Source: Chthoniobacterales bacterium
Lineage (GTDB): Bacteria; Verrucomicrobiota; Verrucomicrobiia; Chthoniobacterales; UBA10450
Assembly: GCA_013695925.1 (NCBI GenBank)
Contig: JACCZO010000319.1
Location: forward strand, 1-15,247
Length of the DNA: 15,247 nucleotides
Direction of reading: 5' to 3'
The translations under genes were made by a program, and so were the position numbers. Below, piece after piece: positions 1-7,967 of the stretch. Positions within the stretch are counted from its first letter, which is position 1, and each line of letters begins with the position of its first letter. Below the pieces are notes generated by a model. The model made no database searches. It was given only the letters and a program-made list of their open reading frames with translations, and had not been told where the DNA came from.

Positions 1-891
1 ATCCGGCAACCGGCCCATTCCGCCGCGCATGTTGTCTTCCAGATGTTTCGGATCGCTCGTCGCGGGAATCGCACAGGTGACCGCCTCGTTAGCCAGGATC
101 CACTTGAGGAGAAATTGCGCCCACGAGCTGCAATCGAACTCAGCCGCCCACTCGGGCAATGGCTTGGCGCGCAGGCGTGAAAAAAGATTACCGCGCGTGA
201 ACGGCCGATTGACCATGGTCGCAACCCCGCGATCGCGGGCCAGCGGCAACACACGCTTCTCGGCTTCGCGCTCCGCGATCGAATAGTTGATCTGCAGGAA
301 ATCGAGTTTCTCACCCTGGAGAACTTTCTCCACCGCCGGTAGCGACGACTCGACGTAATGCGTGATGCCGACGTAGCGCACCTTCCTCTGCTCTTTCCAG
401 GCGCGGGCGGTCGCGAGCTGGGTATCGAGATCGACGAGGTTATGCACCTGCATGAGGTCGATTTTTTTTGTGCGCAGCAGTTTGAGCGAACGCTCCATCG
501 AGTCGACCCCCTCCTGCTTTCCGGTAGTCCAGACTTTGGTCGCGAAGAAAAGCGAATCGCGCAGATGCGATTCCTCGACCAGATCGCCGATGACTTCTTC
601 GGCTCGTCCGTACATCGGCGAGGTATCGACCACCTTGCCGCCCAGTTGCACGAAACGTCGGAGGACTTCCTCGAGCGGTCCGCGGTCGTTAGGCGAATTG
701 CCGACATCGAAGGTGCCCGACGTGCCCAGACCGACGGCGGGGATTTTCTCGCCCGAGGATGGAATGGCCCGGAGGAGCATGGCGGCGTCCGTCTGGTCAG
801 CAGCGAACGACGGCAACGGGCAGAGCGCGGCCGCCGCCGCGCCGCCGATCAATCGCGCCGCTTCGCGCCGAGTGATGGGAAAAGGGTTCAT
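1..891 (-). CDS. Aldo/keto reductase with Tat-type signal peptide, 3' end outside the window
   Basis: The reading frame is open from an ATG at 889-891 to the window edge (297 codons, no stop), so the C-terminus is missing. Residues 1-31 look like a twin-arginine export signal: TRREAAR at 7-13, an Ala/Gly-rich hydrophobic stretch at 14-23, and a likely cleavage site after SFA (28-30). The rest matches the aldo/keto reductase fold, NAD(P)H-dependent carbonyl oxidoreductases. The usual catalytic tetrad is visible as D89 and Y94 (VVDTSPMYGRAEE), K119 (FFATKVW) and H150 (MQVHNL). RYVGITHY and FLQINYSI are further family motifs. Substrate cannot be read from the sequence. It starts about 20 bases after the M28 peptidase gene on the same strand, so the two are probably co-transcribed. 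Family call is firm; export is inferred from the signal. An exact TCGTTAGG at 686-693 encodes SPND. Confidence 0.9.
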   Translation of the reverse strand, partial: MNPFPITRREAARLIGGAAAAALCPLPSFAADQTDAAMLLRAIPSSGEKIPAVGLGTSGTFDVGNSPNDRGPLEEVLRRFVQLGGKVVDTSPMYGRAEEVIGDLVEESHLRDSLFFATKVWTTGKQEGVDSMERSLKLLRTKKIDLMQVHNLVDLDTQLATARAWKEQRKVRYVGITHYVESSLPAVEKVLQGEKLDFLQINYSIAEREAEKRVLPLARDRGVATMVNRPFTRGNLFSRLRAKPLPEWAAEFDCSSWAQFLLKWILANEAVTCAIPATSDPKHLEDNMRGGMGRLPD

Positions 892-907
892 CCCACAACA
901 TAGCAGC

Positions 908-2335
908 TCAGGTCAGCGGGGCAGCGGTTGCTCGAGATTCGCGAGGGCATAGGCGAGGACGGCGTTGATCGCGGCCGTCTCGGCGAGGTGTTTCGGATCG
1001 ATCTTGTCGAGCGTGTCGGCCGCGGTGCGGATCGATATCCGAGCCGGCTTCTTCTTTCTCGGCCACCACGCCGGCCCCGGAATGCTCCAGCACCCTCGCC
1101 ACCGGTGCGACGAACTCTTTCAGCTCCTTCTTCCCGACGACGTTGATCCCGATCGGATGATCCGCGCCGAGGTCAGTCTCGATTGCGGCGAAGTGATTCG
1201 CGATCTCCCCGGCGTGTTCCGCCGCGTAGGTTTTGCCGCCGCGGAGTCCGTTCTCTTCATTCATCCAGGCGATCACCCGGATGGTTCGTTTCGGATGCAA
1301 CTCCAGTTGCTTCACGAGATTCGCCGCCTGCATCGCGACGGCAACGCCAGCCCCGTCGTCGATCGCGCCGGTGCCGAGATCCCAGGAATCGAGATGCCCA
1401 GAAACGATCACCACCTGCTCGGGATGCTCGCTCCCTTTCAGGTCGCCGATCACGTTATAGCTCACGGCATCTGGTAATTCCTTGGGTGTGAGCACGAGAT
1501 GCATCTTGACCGGGCCTTGCGGAGCGAGCGCCGCGATCAGCAGGGCGTCTTCTTCCGTTAGGGCGGCCGCCGGAATTTTCGGCGCGTCGTCGGCGTATGT
1601 AGTCAGGCCGGTGTGCGGCAGCCGGTAAGCTCCGTCGCCCGCCGAACGAATAAGGGCCGCGACCGCTCCGAGACGCGCCGCTTCACTCGGCGCACTGCTG
1701 CGATATTCGACCGCCTCACCATAAGCTTCCCCGCCATGTCCGGTCGCCGCCATCTGCTTGGCGTAGGCGTGATTGAAGACCACGATCCGGCCGTTGATCC
1801 GCTCCTTGCCTAACGATTTCAGTTCGTCGAAATTCGGCACCACAACGACCTCGGCCGTCAGACCCTCGGGCGGCGTCGCGACGCTGCCCCCGAGTGCGGT
1901 GAGGACCACCTTTTGCGTGGTGCCGGCGGCCTGCCCGGAGTACTGCACGAGCGCCGCCGTCTCTTCCCCCCGCACCCAATGCGGCACCATCACCTTCTCA
2001 AGGCGCACCTCGAGGCCGAGAGCCTTGAGTTCGCCGGCCACATATTCGACCGCCTTCTGCGCCTGGACCGAACCGCTGAGACGCGGCCCGATGTTATTGG
2101 CCAGGTGCGCTACCTGCCGGTAGGCATAGTCGCTCGTTAGGGCGGCCGCCTGCAGTTTTCTTAATTCTGCCAGCGTCTGCGCCGAATAGAGGACTGGCGT
2201 AGGCGAAGGTGACGGCGTGGGCGAGACCGATTCCGCCTTTTCCGGCGTGGCAGGATTCGGCTCCGCCAAGACCAGGTCGGTGCCCGCCCAGAAGATGAGT
2301 CCGCCCAAAACCAATCGCTCCAAAATCTGCCACAT
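908..2335 (-). CDS. M28-family metallopeptidase (carboxypeptidase Q-like), 3' end frameshifted; probable pseudogene or sequence error
   Basis: Exported zinc peptidase. I chose the ATG at 2333-2335, which opens directly into a signal peptide (hydrophobic about 6-24, cleavage near VLA|E). An in-frame TTG at 2368 would add 11 residues. A Pro/Ser/Thr linker follows at about 39-48. The catalytic domain shows four of five expected metal-site elements: H314 (SGHLDSWD), D326 (GAIDDGAG), E360/E361 (MNEENGLRGG) and D388 (ETDLGAD). After GSDIDP (about 432-437) the frame turns into Arg-rich nonsense up to the TGA at 908-910. In another frame the normal family ending TAADTLDKIDPKHLAE...NLEQPLPR is read from 1026 down to a TGA at 913-915. 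The expected stretch between them, about 20-25 residues carrying the last His ligand, is absent. The gene thus has an internal deletion that also shifts frame near 1024-1036. It is divergent from purC and upstream of the reductase gene. Confidence 0.8.
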   Translation of the reverse strand: MWQILERLVLGGLIFWAGTDLVLAEPNPATPEKAESVSPTPSPSPTPVLYSAQTLAELRKLQAAALTSDYAYRQVAHLANNIGPRLSGSVQAQKAVEYVAGELKALGLEVRLEKVMVPHWVRGEETAALVQYSGQAAGTTQKVVLTALGGSVATPPEGLTAEVVVVPNFDELKSLGKERINGRIVVFNHAYAKQMAATGHGGEAYGEAVEYRSSAPSEAARLGAVAALIRSAGDGAYRLPHTGLTTYADDAPKIPAAALTEEDALLIAALAPQGPVKMHLVLTPKELPDAVSYNVIGDLKGSEHPEQVVIVSGHLDSWDLGTGAIDDGAGVAVAMQAANLVKQLELHPKRTIRVIAWMNEENGLRGGKTYAAEHAGEIANHFAAIETDLGADHPIGINVVGKKELKEFVAPVARVLEHSGAGVVAEKEEAGSDIDPHRGRHARQDRSETPRRDGRDQRRPRLCPRESRATAAPLT

Positions 2336-2442
2336 GCGCCACTTTGTCAGGAAAACGCCCAAGCTCAATCGAGGCGCCGGCGAACGATCGGGATTGGCGC
2401 CCAGCCCGGTTACGCGCTTAACTTCTCCCGGCCTCCGATTCC

Positions 2443-3333
2443 ATGCCTAACGACACTCTTGTTTCACTCGATCTGCCCGGCGTCCAGAAACTGCGCAGCG
2501 GCAAGGTGCGCGAAGTTTTCGACCTCGGCGACACCCTCCTCTTTGTCGCGACCGACCGGCTCTCCGCCTTCGACGTCATTCTGCCTGATCCGATCCCGGA
2601 CAAGGGCGCGGTTTTAAATCAGATCTCCGCCTTCTGGTTCGAAAAAATCTCGAAAGCGGAAAATCATTTCCTCACGGCGGACTTCGCGAAATTTCCCGAT
2701 GAGCTGCAACCTTTTCGCGCGCAATTAGCCGGGCGCTCGATGCTCGTGCGCAAGACCCAGCCGCTTCTCATCGAGTGCGTGGTGCGCGGTTACCTGGCCG
2801 GCTCGGGCTGGAAAGATTATCAGGCGACGGGTGAAGTCTGCGGGCACATTCTCCCGCCCGGACTGGAACTCGCTTCCGAGCTGCCCGAACCGATCTTTAC
2901 CCCGTCGACCAAGAATGAAGCGGGCCACGATTTGAACGTCGAATGGGAACAATGCTGCGCGATGATCGGCCAGAGCACCGCGGAAAAAGTGCGCGACTTG
3001 AGCTTGAAGGTTTATCAGGCCGGGAAAGCGCATGCCGCCAGCTGCGGCATCATCGTGGCCGATACCAAATTCGAGTTTGGCCTCACCAACGGCGACCTGC
3101 TCCTGATCGATGAATGCATGACTCCCGACTCGTCCCGCTTCTGGCCGGCCGACAGTTACGCGCCGGGCCAGAGCCCGCCCAGCTTCGACAAGCAGTTTGT
3201 GCGCGATTATCTCGAGACGCTTGACTGGGATAAGACCGCGCCCGGGCCTTCTCTCCCGCGGGAAGTGATTGAGAAGACGACCCTGAAATATCGCGAGGCC
3301 TTTCGTCGCCTAACGAGTCATGAACTTGACTAG
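2443..3333 (+). CDS. purC: Phosphoribosylaminoimidazole-succinocarboxamide synthase (SAICAR synthetase)
   Basis: Cytosolic enzyme of purine synthesis that ligates aspartate to CAIR using ATP. The 296-residue protein has the family signatures in order: SGKVREVFDLGD (19-30, ATP-binding loop), ATDRLSAFDV (36-45), VVRGYLAGSGWKDY (113-126), FTPSTKNEAGHD (162-173), DTKFEFG (207-213) and DECMTPDSSRFW (223-234). Length fits the 290-300 residue form. The ATG at 2443 is the only sensible start. I see no clear Shine-Dalgarno sequence. The recurring octamer CCTAACGA follows the start codon immediately (codons 2-4) and occurs again near the end at 3309-3316. The next gene begins 14 bases before the purC stop, so purC leads an overlapping four-gene run. 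Its partners are not purine enzymes, which is unusual. It is divergent from the M28 peptidase gene across about 107 bases. Confidence 0.97.
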   Translation: MPNDTLVSLDLPGVQKLRSGKVREVFDLGDTLLFVATDRLSAFDVILPDPIPDKGAVLNQISAFWFEKISKAENHFLTADFAKFPDELQPFRAQLAGRSMLVRKTQPLLIECVVRGYLAGSGWKDYQATGEVCGHILPPGLELASELPEPIFTPSTKNEAGHDLNVEWEQCCAMIGQSTAEKVRDLSLKVYQAGKAHAASCGIIVADTKFEFGLTNGDLLLIDECMTPDSSRFWPADSYAPGQSPPSFDKQFVRDYLETLDWDKTAPGPSLPREVIEKTTLKYREAFRRLTSHELD

Positions 3334-4459
3334 GGAACGGACGGACTCCTACTGGCAATACGAGGCGGCGGTCGATCTGGAATTGCCGGTGGCGAAACCG
3401 CAGCTGCCGTTAGCCGACGAGATTCTCCCCTACCTGCGGCGGATCGATCAAAGCCGCTGGTATTCCAATGGCGGTCCGCTCGTCCAGGAGTTTGAAGCGC
3501 GTTTGGCAGCGCAGACCGGCGAGGGGGCGGTCGCGACGGTGGCGAACGCAACCATCGGCCTGACGCTCGCGCTGCTGACCCACGATCTCGCGCCGGGTTC
3601 TCTTTGCATGGTGCCGGCGTGGACTTTCGCCGCTACGGGGCATGCCATCGAGCACGCGGGGCTGGTCCCTTGGATTGTGGATGTAGACCCGGAAAGCTGG
3701 GCTCTCGAACCCGATGCCGCGCGCGAGCTTCTGCGCGAAGCGCCCGGTCCGATTTCGGCAGTGATGCCGGTAAGTCCGTTTGGGCATCCGATCGACTTCG
3801 CGGCCTGGAGTTCGTTTCGCGACGAAACCGGCGTGGCCGTGGTGATCGATGCCGCCGCGATGTTCGATACGATTCAGGCCGGCTCCGTTCCGGCGGTCGT
3901 TAGTCTGCACGCCACCAAGGTCCTGGGAGTTGGGGAAGGCGGTTTCGTGGTCACGGACGATGCCGGATTTATCCAAGAGTTGCAGAAGCGGGCGAATTTC
4001 GGCTTCTGGGGTTCGCGCGAAGCGACTGCCCCTTCCCTGAATGGAAAGATGAGCGAATACACGGCCGCGGTCGGCCTTGCCGCGCTCGACACCTGGGAAA
4101 CCACGCGGGCTGATTTCGCGCGAGTCGCCGTGAGCTATCGCGAAGCTCTTGCCGGCCAGGGAAAGGTCATCCTCCAGGAAGGTTTCGGCGGCCGCTGGGT
4201 CAGTTCGACTGTCATGGTGGCCGCGGCAGACGCCGGCGCCGAAGCGGTCGGGCGCGAATTGGCCGCGCACCGGATCGGGACGCGCCGCTGGTGGGGCGGC
4301 GGGCTGCATCGTCACGGCGCTTTTGCGAAATTTCCGCGGGGCAGGACCCAACAAACCGAAGACCTCGCAAATTCCGTTCTCGGACTTCCCTGCTGGCGGG
4401 ATTTGCCTAACGACAAGATCAGACAGATCTGCGAGTTCGTTATCGCGGCGGCCGGGTGA
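3320..4459 (+). CDS. DegT/DnrJ/EryC1/StrS-family PLP aminotransferase
   Basis: A 379-residue fold-type I PLP enzyme of the family that usually aminates keto-sugar nucleotides. Visible landmarks are the N-terminal substrate-binding region (WYSNGGPLVQEFEARLA, about 47-63), VPAWTFAATGHAIEHAGLVPWIVDVD (98-123), the Asp that pairs with the pyridine nitrogen (D177 in VVIDAAA) and the Schiff-base lysine K200 in HATKVLGVGEGGFVVT. Family members normally form dimers in the cytosol. Reaction direction and substrate cannot be read. The start ATG overlaps the end of purC by 14 bases, and the stop overlaps the next gene's GTG by 3-4 bases (GTGA), which suggests translational coupling. With the acyltransferase and methyltransferase that follow, it could build an N-acylated, methylated amino sugar; that pathway is inference. 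One exact octamer at 4406-4413 encodes PND. Confidence 0.88.
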   Translation: MNLTRERTDSYWQYEAAVDLELPVAKPQLPLADEILPYLRRIDQSRWYSNGGPLVQEFEARLAAQTGEGAVATVANATIGLTLALLTHDLAPGSLCMVPAWTFAATGHAIEHAGLVPWIVDVDPESWALEPDAARELLREAPGPISAVMPVSPFGHPIDFAAWSSFRDETGVAVVIDAAAMFDTIQAGSVPAVVSLHATKVLGVGEGGFVVTDDAGFIQELQKRANFGFWGSREATAPSLNGKMSEYTAAVGLAALDTWETTRADFARVAVSYREALAGQGKVILQEGFGGRWVSSTVMVAAADAGAEAVGRELAAHRIGTRRWWGGGLHRHGAFAKFPRGRTQQTEDLANSVLGLPCWRDLPNDKIRQICEFVIAAAG

Positions 4460-5373
4460 ATTCGAAAACCATGTCTGGGCCCGGAGAAACCCGGTCGAGG
4501 CCGCTTTACGCGACCCCGGCTTACGCGGCGGCTTTCGGGTGGGGGTCGATCGACGTCAAGGAATGGGAAAGCGCGCTCCTGACCCGACCAATTCCCCTAA
4601 CGAACTGGTCCGACGCGCTGGGTTGCTATCCACTGACCGTCTTTGGCCTGAAACCGGACCTGACAGCGGGCCTGGACCGGTTACGTGAAGCCGGACTGGT
4701 CAGCGTCGCTTTGGTTCCCGATCCCCTCACCTCTCCTTCGCCCGAAACTCTGGCTGCCGCGTTTGAAGTTTGCCGGCCGTTTAAGACTCATTATCTGATC
4801 GATCGGGAAGCCGGGCCGGTCCGGTTCACAAAGAATCATCGCTGGGCGGTCCGGAAGAGCTTTCAGCATTGCAGCTTCGAACAGATCGATCTGCGCGAGC
4901 ACCTCGATCTCTGGCAGCAACTCTACCGGCACACCGTGGCGCGCCATCGGGTCACTGGAATTCAAGATTTCGCCCCTGCCTATTTCCGCGAACTATCCGA
5001 GATGCCGGAGGTCACGGCGCTGGCCGCGCGACACCAGGGTAAAATCGTGGCGATCATTCTCTGGGTTCGGAACGGCGAGATCGTTTACGCACACCTGGAG
5101 GGGGGTTCGCCGGACGCGTTACAAACTCACGCCACTTACGGGCTGATCGCTGCGGCTAACGAGCATTTCGCCGATTGCCGCATCATCCATCTGGGCGGCG
5201 CCGCCGGCCTCGAAGCCGCCGCCGCTGACGGACTGGCGCATTTCAAGAGGGGCTTTGCCAACCGCGAGGTGACCGCCTACTTTTGCGGAAGCTGTCTCGA
5301 TGTCGATCGTTATGCGGCCCTCGCCGGAGATCAGCCCAAGACATCGTTTTTCCCAGCCTACCGACAACCATGA
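4456..5373 (+). CDS. FemAB/GNAT-like acyltransferase (Acetyltransf_6 type)
   Basis: A 305-residue protein with the look of FemAB-like N-acyltransferases. A poorly conserved N-terminal half is followed by FTKNHRWAVRKS (124-135), an acyl-CoA-fold-like segment (ALAARHQGKIVAIILWVRNGEIVYAHLEGG, 188-217) and the typical ending IIHLGGAAG...GLAHFKRGFAN (243-269). Such proteins transfer acyl or aminoacyl groups to amines of sugars, peptides or small molecules. The exact donor and acceptor are unknown. The frame opens with a GTG that overlaps the previous stop (GTGA). An ATG 15 bases later (4471) is the other candidate start, and neither has a clear Shine-Dalgarno sequence. It sits between an aminotransferase and a methyltransferase, which fits N-acylation of a newly made amino group. 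It contains an exact octamer at 4596-4603 and a one-mismatch copy at 5155-5162. Confidence 0.75.
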   Translation: MNSKTMSGPGETRSRPLYATPAYAAAFGWGSIDVKEWESALLTRPIPLTNWSDALGCYPLTVFGLKPDLTAGLDRLREAGLVSVALVPDPLTSPSPETLAAAFEVCRPFKTHYLIDREAGPVRFTKNHRWAVRKSFQHCSFEQIDLREHLDLWQQLYRHTVARHRVTGIQDFAPAYFRELSEMPEVTALAARHQGKIVAIILWVRNGEIVYAHLEGGSPDALQTHATYGLIAAANEHFADCRIIHLGGAAGLEAAAADGLAHFKRGFANREVTAYFCGSCLDVDRYAALAGDQPKTSFFPAYRQP

Positions 5374-6065
5374 CCAAACCCGATCCTTCTTCCAATCCGG
5401 ACTCCGGCAGCGACCTGATCGCTCCCCCGCCCGGACGTCCCTACAAATCACTCATCACGCTGGTCGAGAAATATTTTTCCGCGCATGGCGACAGTCACGA
5501 AGGCCTTGGTTATCCCAAGCCGGATGGTTTTCATGAACGTTATCGCGTTTTTCTCGACGTCATGAAGTTGCGCCCGGAAAGCGAGAAACCGGTCAAGCTG
5601 TTGGATGTCGGTTGCGCGACCGGGGTGGTGCTGGACGAAATTAAGTCGTTAGGGCTGTCGGACATTAGTTATCGCGGCGTGGATCTCTCGCCTTTGATGA
5701 TCGAGAAGGCGCGGGAGAAGCATCCGGAGGCGGACTTTGTCCTCGGCGATCCCTTTGACCTGAAGGAACTCTGGGAGGATCAACCGGACTACGTGATCCT
5801 CGGCGGCCTATTTCAATGCCGGCTACAGATGAGCCAGGAAGAGATGACCGACTACATGGTGCGGATGTTGCGCCTCGCTTTTACGCACTGCCGGCGCGGG
5901 ATGGTCTTCAACGTGATGTCGGTGCATGTCGACTGGCAGCGTGAGGATCTCTTTCACGTGCCGTTTGATCAGATGGCCGATCTGTTGCAGGCGAACCTGA
6001 ACCGCAACTATGTCTTCCGCGCCGACTATGGGCTCTACGAATATGCGGTTTACATCTACAAGTAA
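5370..6065 (+). CDS. Class I SAM-dependent methyltransferase
   Basis: A 231-residue cytosolic methyltransferase. SAM-binding motif I is clear at residues 77-85 (LLDVGCATG), with the acidic residue ending strand 2 at D105 (RGVDLSPLM). A motif II/III region follows at 123-146 (FVLGDPFDL...PDYVILGGLFQ). The C-terminal part (HVDWQREDLFHVPFDQM) probably shapes the acceptor site. The acceptor is unknown. I start it at the ATG at 5370, whose ATGA overlap with the stop of the acyltransferase gene is typical of translational coupling. The longer open frame back to 5283 adds a low-complexity Arg-rich stretch and is not supported. It is the last gene of the purC run and ends tail to tail with the minus-strand glycosyltransferase, overlapping it by 10 bases. 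An exact octamer at 5646-5653 encodes SLG with the rare codon TTA. Confidence 0.85.
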   Translation: MTKPDPSSNPDSGSDLIAPPPGRPYKSLITLVEKYFSAHGDSHEGLGYPKPDGFHERYRVFLDVMKLRPESEKPVKLLDVGCATGVVLDEIKSLGLSDISYRGVDLSPLMIEKAREKHPEADFVLGDPFDLKELWEDQPDYVILGGLFQCRLQMSQEEMTDYMVRMLRLAFTHCRRGMVFNVMSVHVDWQREDLFHVPFDQMADLLQANLNRNYVFRADYGLYEYAVYIYK

Positions 6066-6946
6066 GAGCCGCGGCCCGCGTCGTTAGTCCACCAATCAGC
6101 GAGACGTCTTTCCGGGACCACTCGACCTTCGGCCAGCAACGCTGCGGCCGCCGCCGCCTGGGGAAACTGCTTCTGGTATTCTTCGCGCAGACGGCCGGAC
6201 TGAAAGAGCTCGATCCATCTCTTCCAGTGCCAGCCGATGTTCGGATGGAGGTCCGGATTTTTCGCGAAATAACCGATCCCGCGTTCGATCTTTTCCTGGA
6301 ACGCTTCATAACCGCGCATCGGCAGGTGGAGAATTTCGAGGACGGAACTTTCTCTCAGGGCCTGGGTCGCGCCGACCACATTATGGTCTCCTGTCATCGT
6401 CGTTAGGCTGGACCGCGTGCGAATCATTACTTTCCCGGGCAGGCGCGAGAAAATCCACGGCGAGGAGAGCGGAGCGGAAGGATCCGAAACGCGGACATCT
6501 GTCGTCACGACCTTCAACCTCAGGTGCGTGAGGTAATGCGTCTCGCCGGCCACTGGGCCGATGCCAGTCAGGTTGTAGCGCGGGACTCTGATGGTGTCGC
6601 CACCGCGGGAAAATTCCTCGGCCAGGACATCCTTTAAGTTTTCGGGACCGGTCAGGAATTCGTCCGGATCGAGGAACGAAACCCAATCCGCGACATTCCG
6701 CTTTCGAATTGTTCCGAGAATTTCATTCGATGGATCGTAATTCGCGAAGTGATGGGTGGGCAGCGGAACGAGCTCGACGCGCCCCTCGCGCACGAACGGC
6801 GCGAGCCGCTCGAGTGTCCCGTCATCCGAGCCGTAGTCCGCGACGAAAATCTTGTCGGCGCCCAGGCCGAGGTGATAACGGCAAAACTCTGCGGCCAGGT
6901 CGGCCACGTTATACATCCCGGAGATGATCGCCCAGCGCATCGGCAT
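6056..6946 (-). CDS. Glycosyltransferase family 2 / GT92-like
   Basis: A 296-residue protein of the short GT-A type that moves a sugar from a nucleotide-sugar donor to an unknown acceptor. It opens with MRWAIISGMYNVADLAAEFCRYHLGLGADKIFVADYGSDDGT, the usual Rossmann-like donor-binding start. The metal-binding DxD lies in FLDPDEF (D93/D95). Later segments include HLPMRGYEAFQEKIERG, typical of the Glyco_tranf_2_4/GT92 group. Three starts are possible: a TTG at 6955, the ATG at 6946 used here and an ATG at 6940. It follows mdh by 28 bases on the same strand and may share its transcript. It converges on the methyltransferase gene with a 10-base overlap. By content it fits better with the aminotransferase-acyltransferase-methyltransferase genes than with mdh; that link is inference. 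An exact octamer at 6400-6407 encodes LT. Confidence 0.82.
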   Translation of the reverse strand: MPMRWAIISGMYNVADLAAEFCRYHLGLGADKIFVADYGSDDGTLERLAPFVREGRVELVPLPTHHFANYDPSNEILGTIRKRNVADWVSFLDPDEFLTGPENLKDVLAEEFSRGGDTIRVPRYNLTGIGPVAGETHYLTHLRLKVVTTDVRVSDPSAPLSSPWIFSRLPGKVMIRTRSSLTTMTGDHNVVGATQALRESSVLEILHLPMRGYEAFQEKIERGIGYFAKNPDLHPNIGWHWKRWIELFQSGRLREEYQKQFPQAAAAAALLAEGRVVPERRLADWWTNDAGRGSYL

Positions 6947-6974
6947 TCGCGGCAATCGGCGTCCAAGACCTGCC

Positions 6975-7958
6975 TTACGCGATCAAGTCTTTGACGAGCG
7001 CTTTCTCTTCCTTCAGCTCGGCCACGGAGGCGTCGATCTTGAACCGGCTGAAGTCATTGATCGGAACGTCCGGCACGATCTCCCACTTCCCGCCTTTGCC
7101 GCGGATCGGAAAGGAGCTGATCAGATCCTTCTCCACCCCGTAGCTGCCGTCGGAACAAACCGCCACGCTGTGCCAGTCACCGCTCTTCGTCTCGGTCGTT
7201 AGGCTGCGGACCGTGTCGACAACCGCGTTCGCCGCGGAAGCGGCCGAAGACGAACCGCGTGCCTTAATGATAGCCGCGCCGCGTTGTTGCACGGCTGGAA
7301 TGAACGTCTCCTTCAGCCACTTCTCATCGTCGATTACCTTGTCCGCGTTCTGGCCGTTGATCTTCGCGTTATAGAAATCGGGATACTGAGTCGCGGAATG
7401 GTTACCCCAGATGGTCATGTTGCTGACCGCGGTGATGTCGGCGCCCGCTTTCTGCGCGAGCTGTGCTTTGCCGCGATTTTCGTCGAGCCGAGTCATGGCA
7501 AACCAGCGGTCGTTAGGCACACCCTTCGCGTTGTTCATCGCGATCAGGCAATTGGTGTTGCAGGGGTTGCCGACGACCAGGACCCGCACATCGGGGGCGG
7601 CATTTTTCTCAATCGCTTTGCCCTGGCCGATGAAAATCCTGCCGTTGATCCCTAACAAGTCGCCCCGCTCCATCCCGGCTTTGCGCGGGACACTGCCGAC
7701 GAGGAGCGCCCAGGTCACCTCGCGAAAACCTTCATCGAGATCGGCCGTCGGCGTGATGCCTTTGAGGAGCGGGAAAGCGCAATCGTGCAGTTCCATCACG
7801 ACGCCTTCGAGCGCGCCGAGCGCGGGCGGGATTTCGATAAGCGACAGATGCACTGGCTGGTCCGGGCCAAACATCGAACCGGAGGCGATGCGAAAGAGAA
7901 GCGAATAGCCGATTTGGCCAGCGGCGCCGGTGACGGCGACTTTGATAGGTGAATTCAT
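6975..7958 (-). CDS. mdh: Malate dehydrogenase (NAD-dependent)
   Basis: TCA-cycle enzyme that interconverts malate and oxaloacetate with NAD in the cytosol. The 327-residue protein is of the cytosolic/type-2 MDH form. It has the nucleotide-binding TGAAGQIGY (10-18), the strand-2 acidic residue in LIEIPPALGALEG (about 42), the mobile active-site loop GSVPRKAGMERGD with R92 and R98, TRLDENR with D159 and R162, and the catalytic H187 in WGNHSATQYPD. Length is normal. The ATG at 7958 has a good Shine-Dalgarno-like GAGGG a few bases upstream, one of the few clear ones in this window. The gene starts 9 bases after the malQ stop and is followed closely by the glycosyltransferase, so uvrD-malQ-mdh-glycosyltransferase may be one transcription unit. 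Exact octamers lie at 7196-7203 and 7510-7517, with a variant at 7651-7658. Confidence 0.96.
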   Translation of the reverse strand: MNSPIKVAVTGAAGQIGYSLLFRIASGSMFGPDQPVHLSLIEIPPALGALEGVVMELHDCAFPLLKGITPTADLDEGFREVTWALLVGSVPRKAGMERGDLLGINGRIFIGQGKAIEKNAAPDVRVLVVGNPCNTNCLIAMNNAKGVPNDRWFAMTRLDENRGKAQLAQKAGADITAVSNMTIWGNHSATQYPDFYNAKINGQNADKVIDDEKWLKETFIPAVQQRGAAIIKARGSSSAASAANAVVDTVRSLTTETKSGDWHSVAVCSDGSYGVEKDLISSFPIRGKGGKWEIVPDVPINDFSRFKIDASVAELKEEKALVKDLIA

Positions 7959-7967
7959 TCTTTCCCT

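Noticed and set aside
358..952. Two overlapping plus-strand open frames near the left edge
   Set aside because: They are antisense to the aldo/keto reductase, which reads cleanly with all catalytic residues on the minus strand.
3410..4354. 314-codon open frame on the minus strand
   Set aside because: It is antisense to the complete PLP aminotransferase gene and its translation is Arg/Gly/His-rich with no domain. GC-rich codons leave such antisense frames open.
5283..5369. 29-codon N-terminal extension of the methyltransferase
   Set aside because: The extension overlaps the acyltransferase gene and is Arg-rich and unlike the family. The ATGA overlap at 5370 is a better start.
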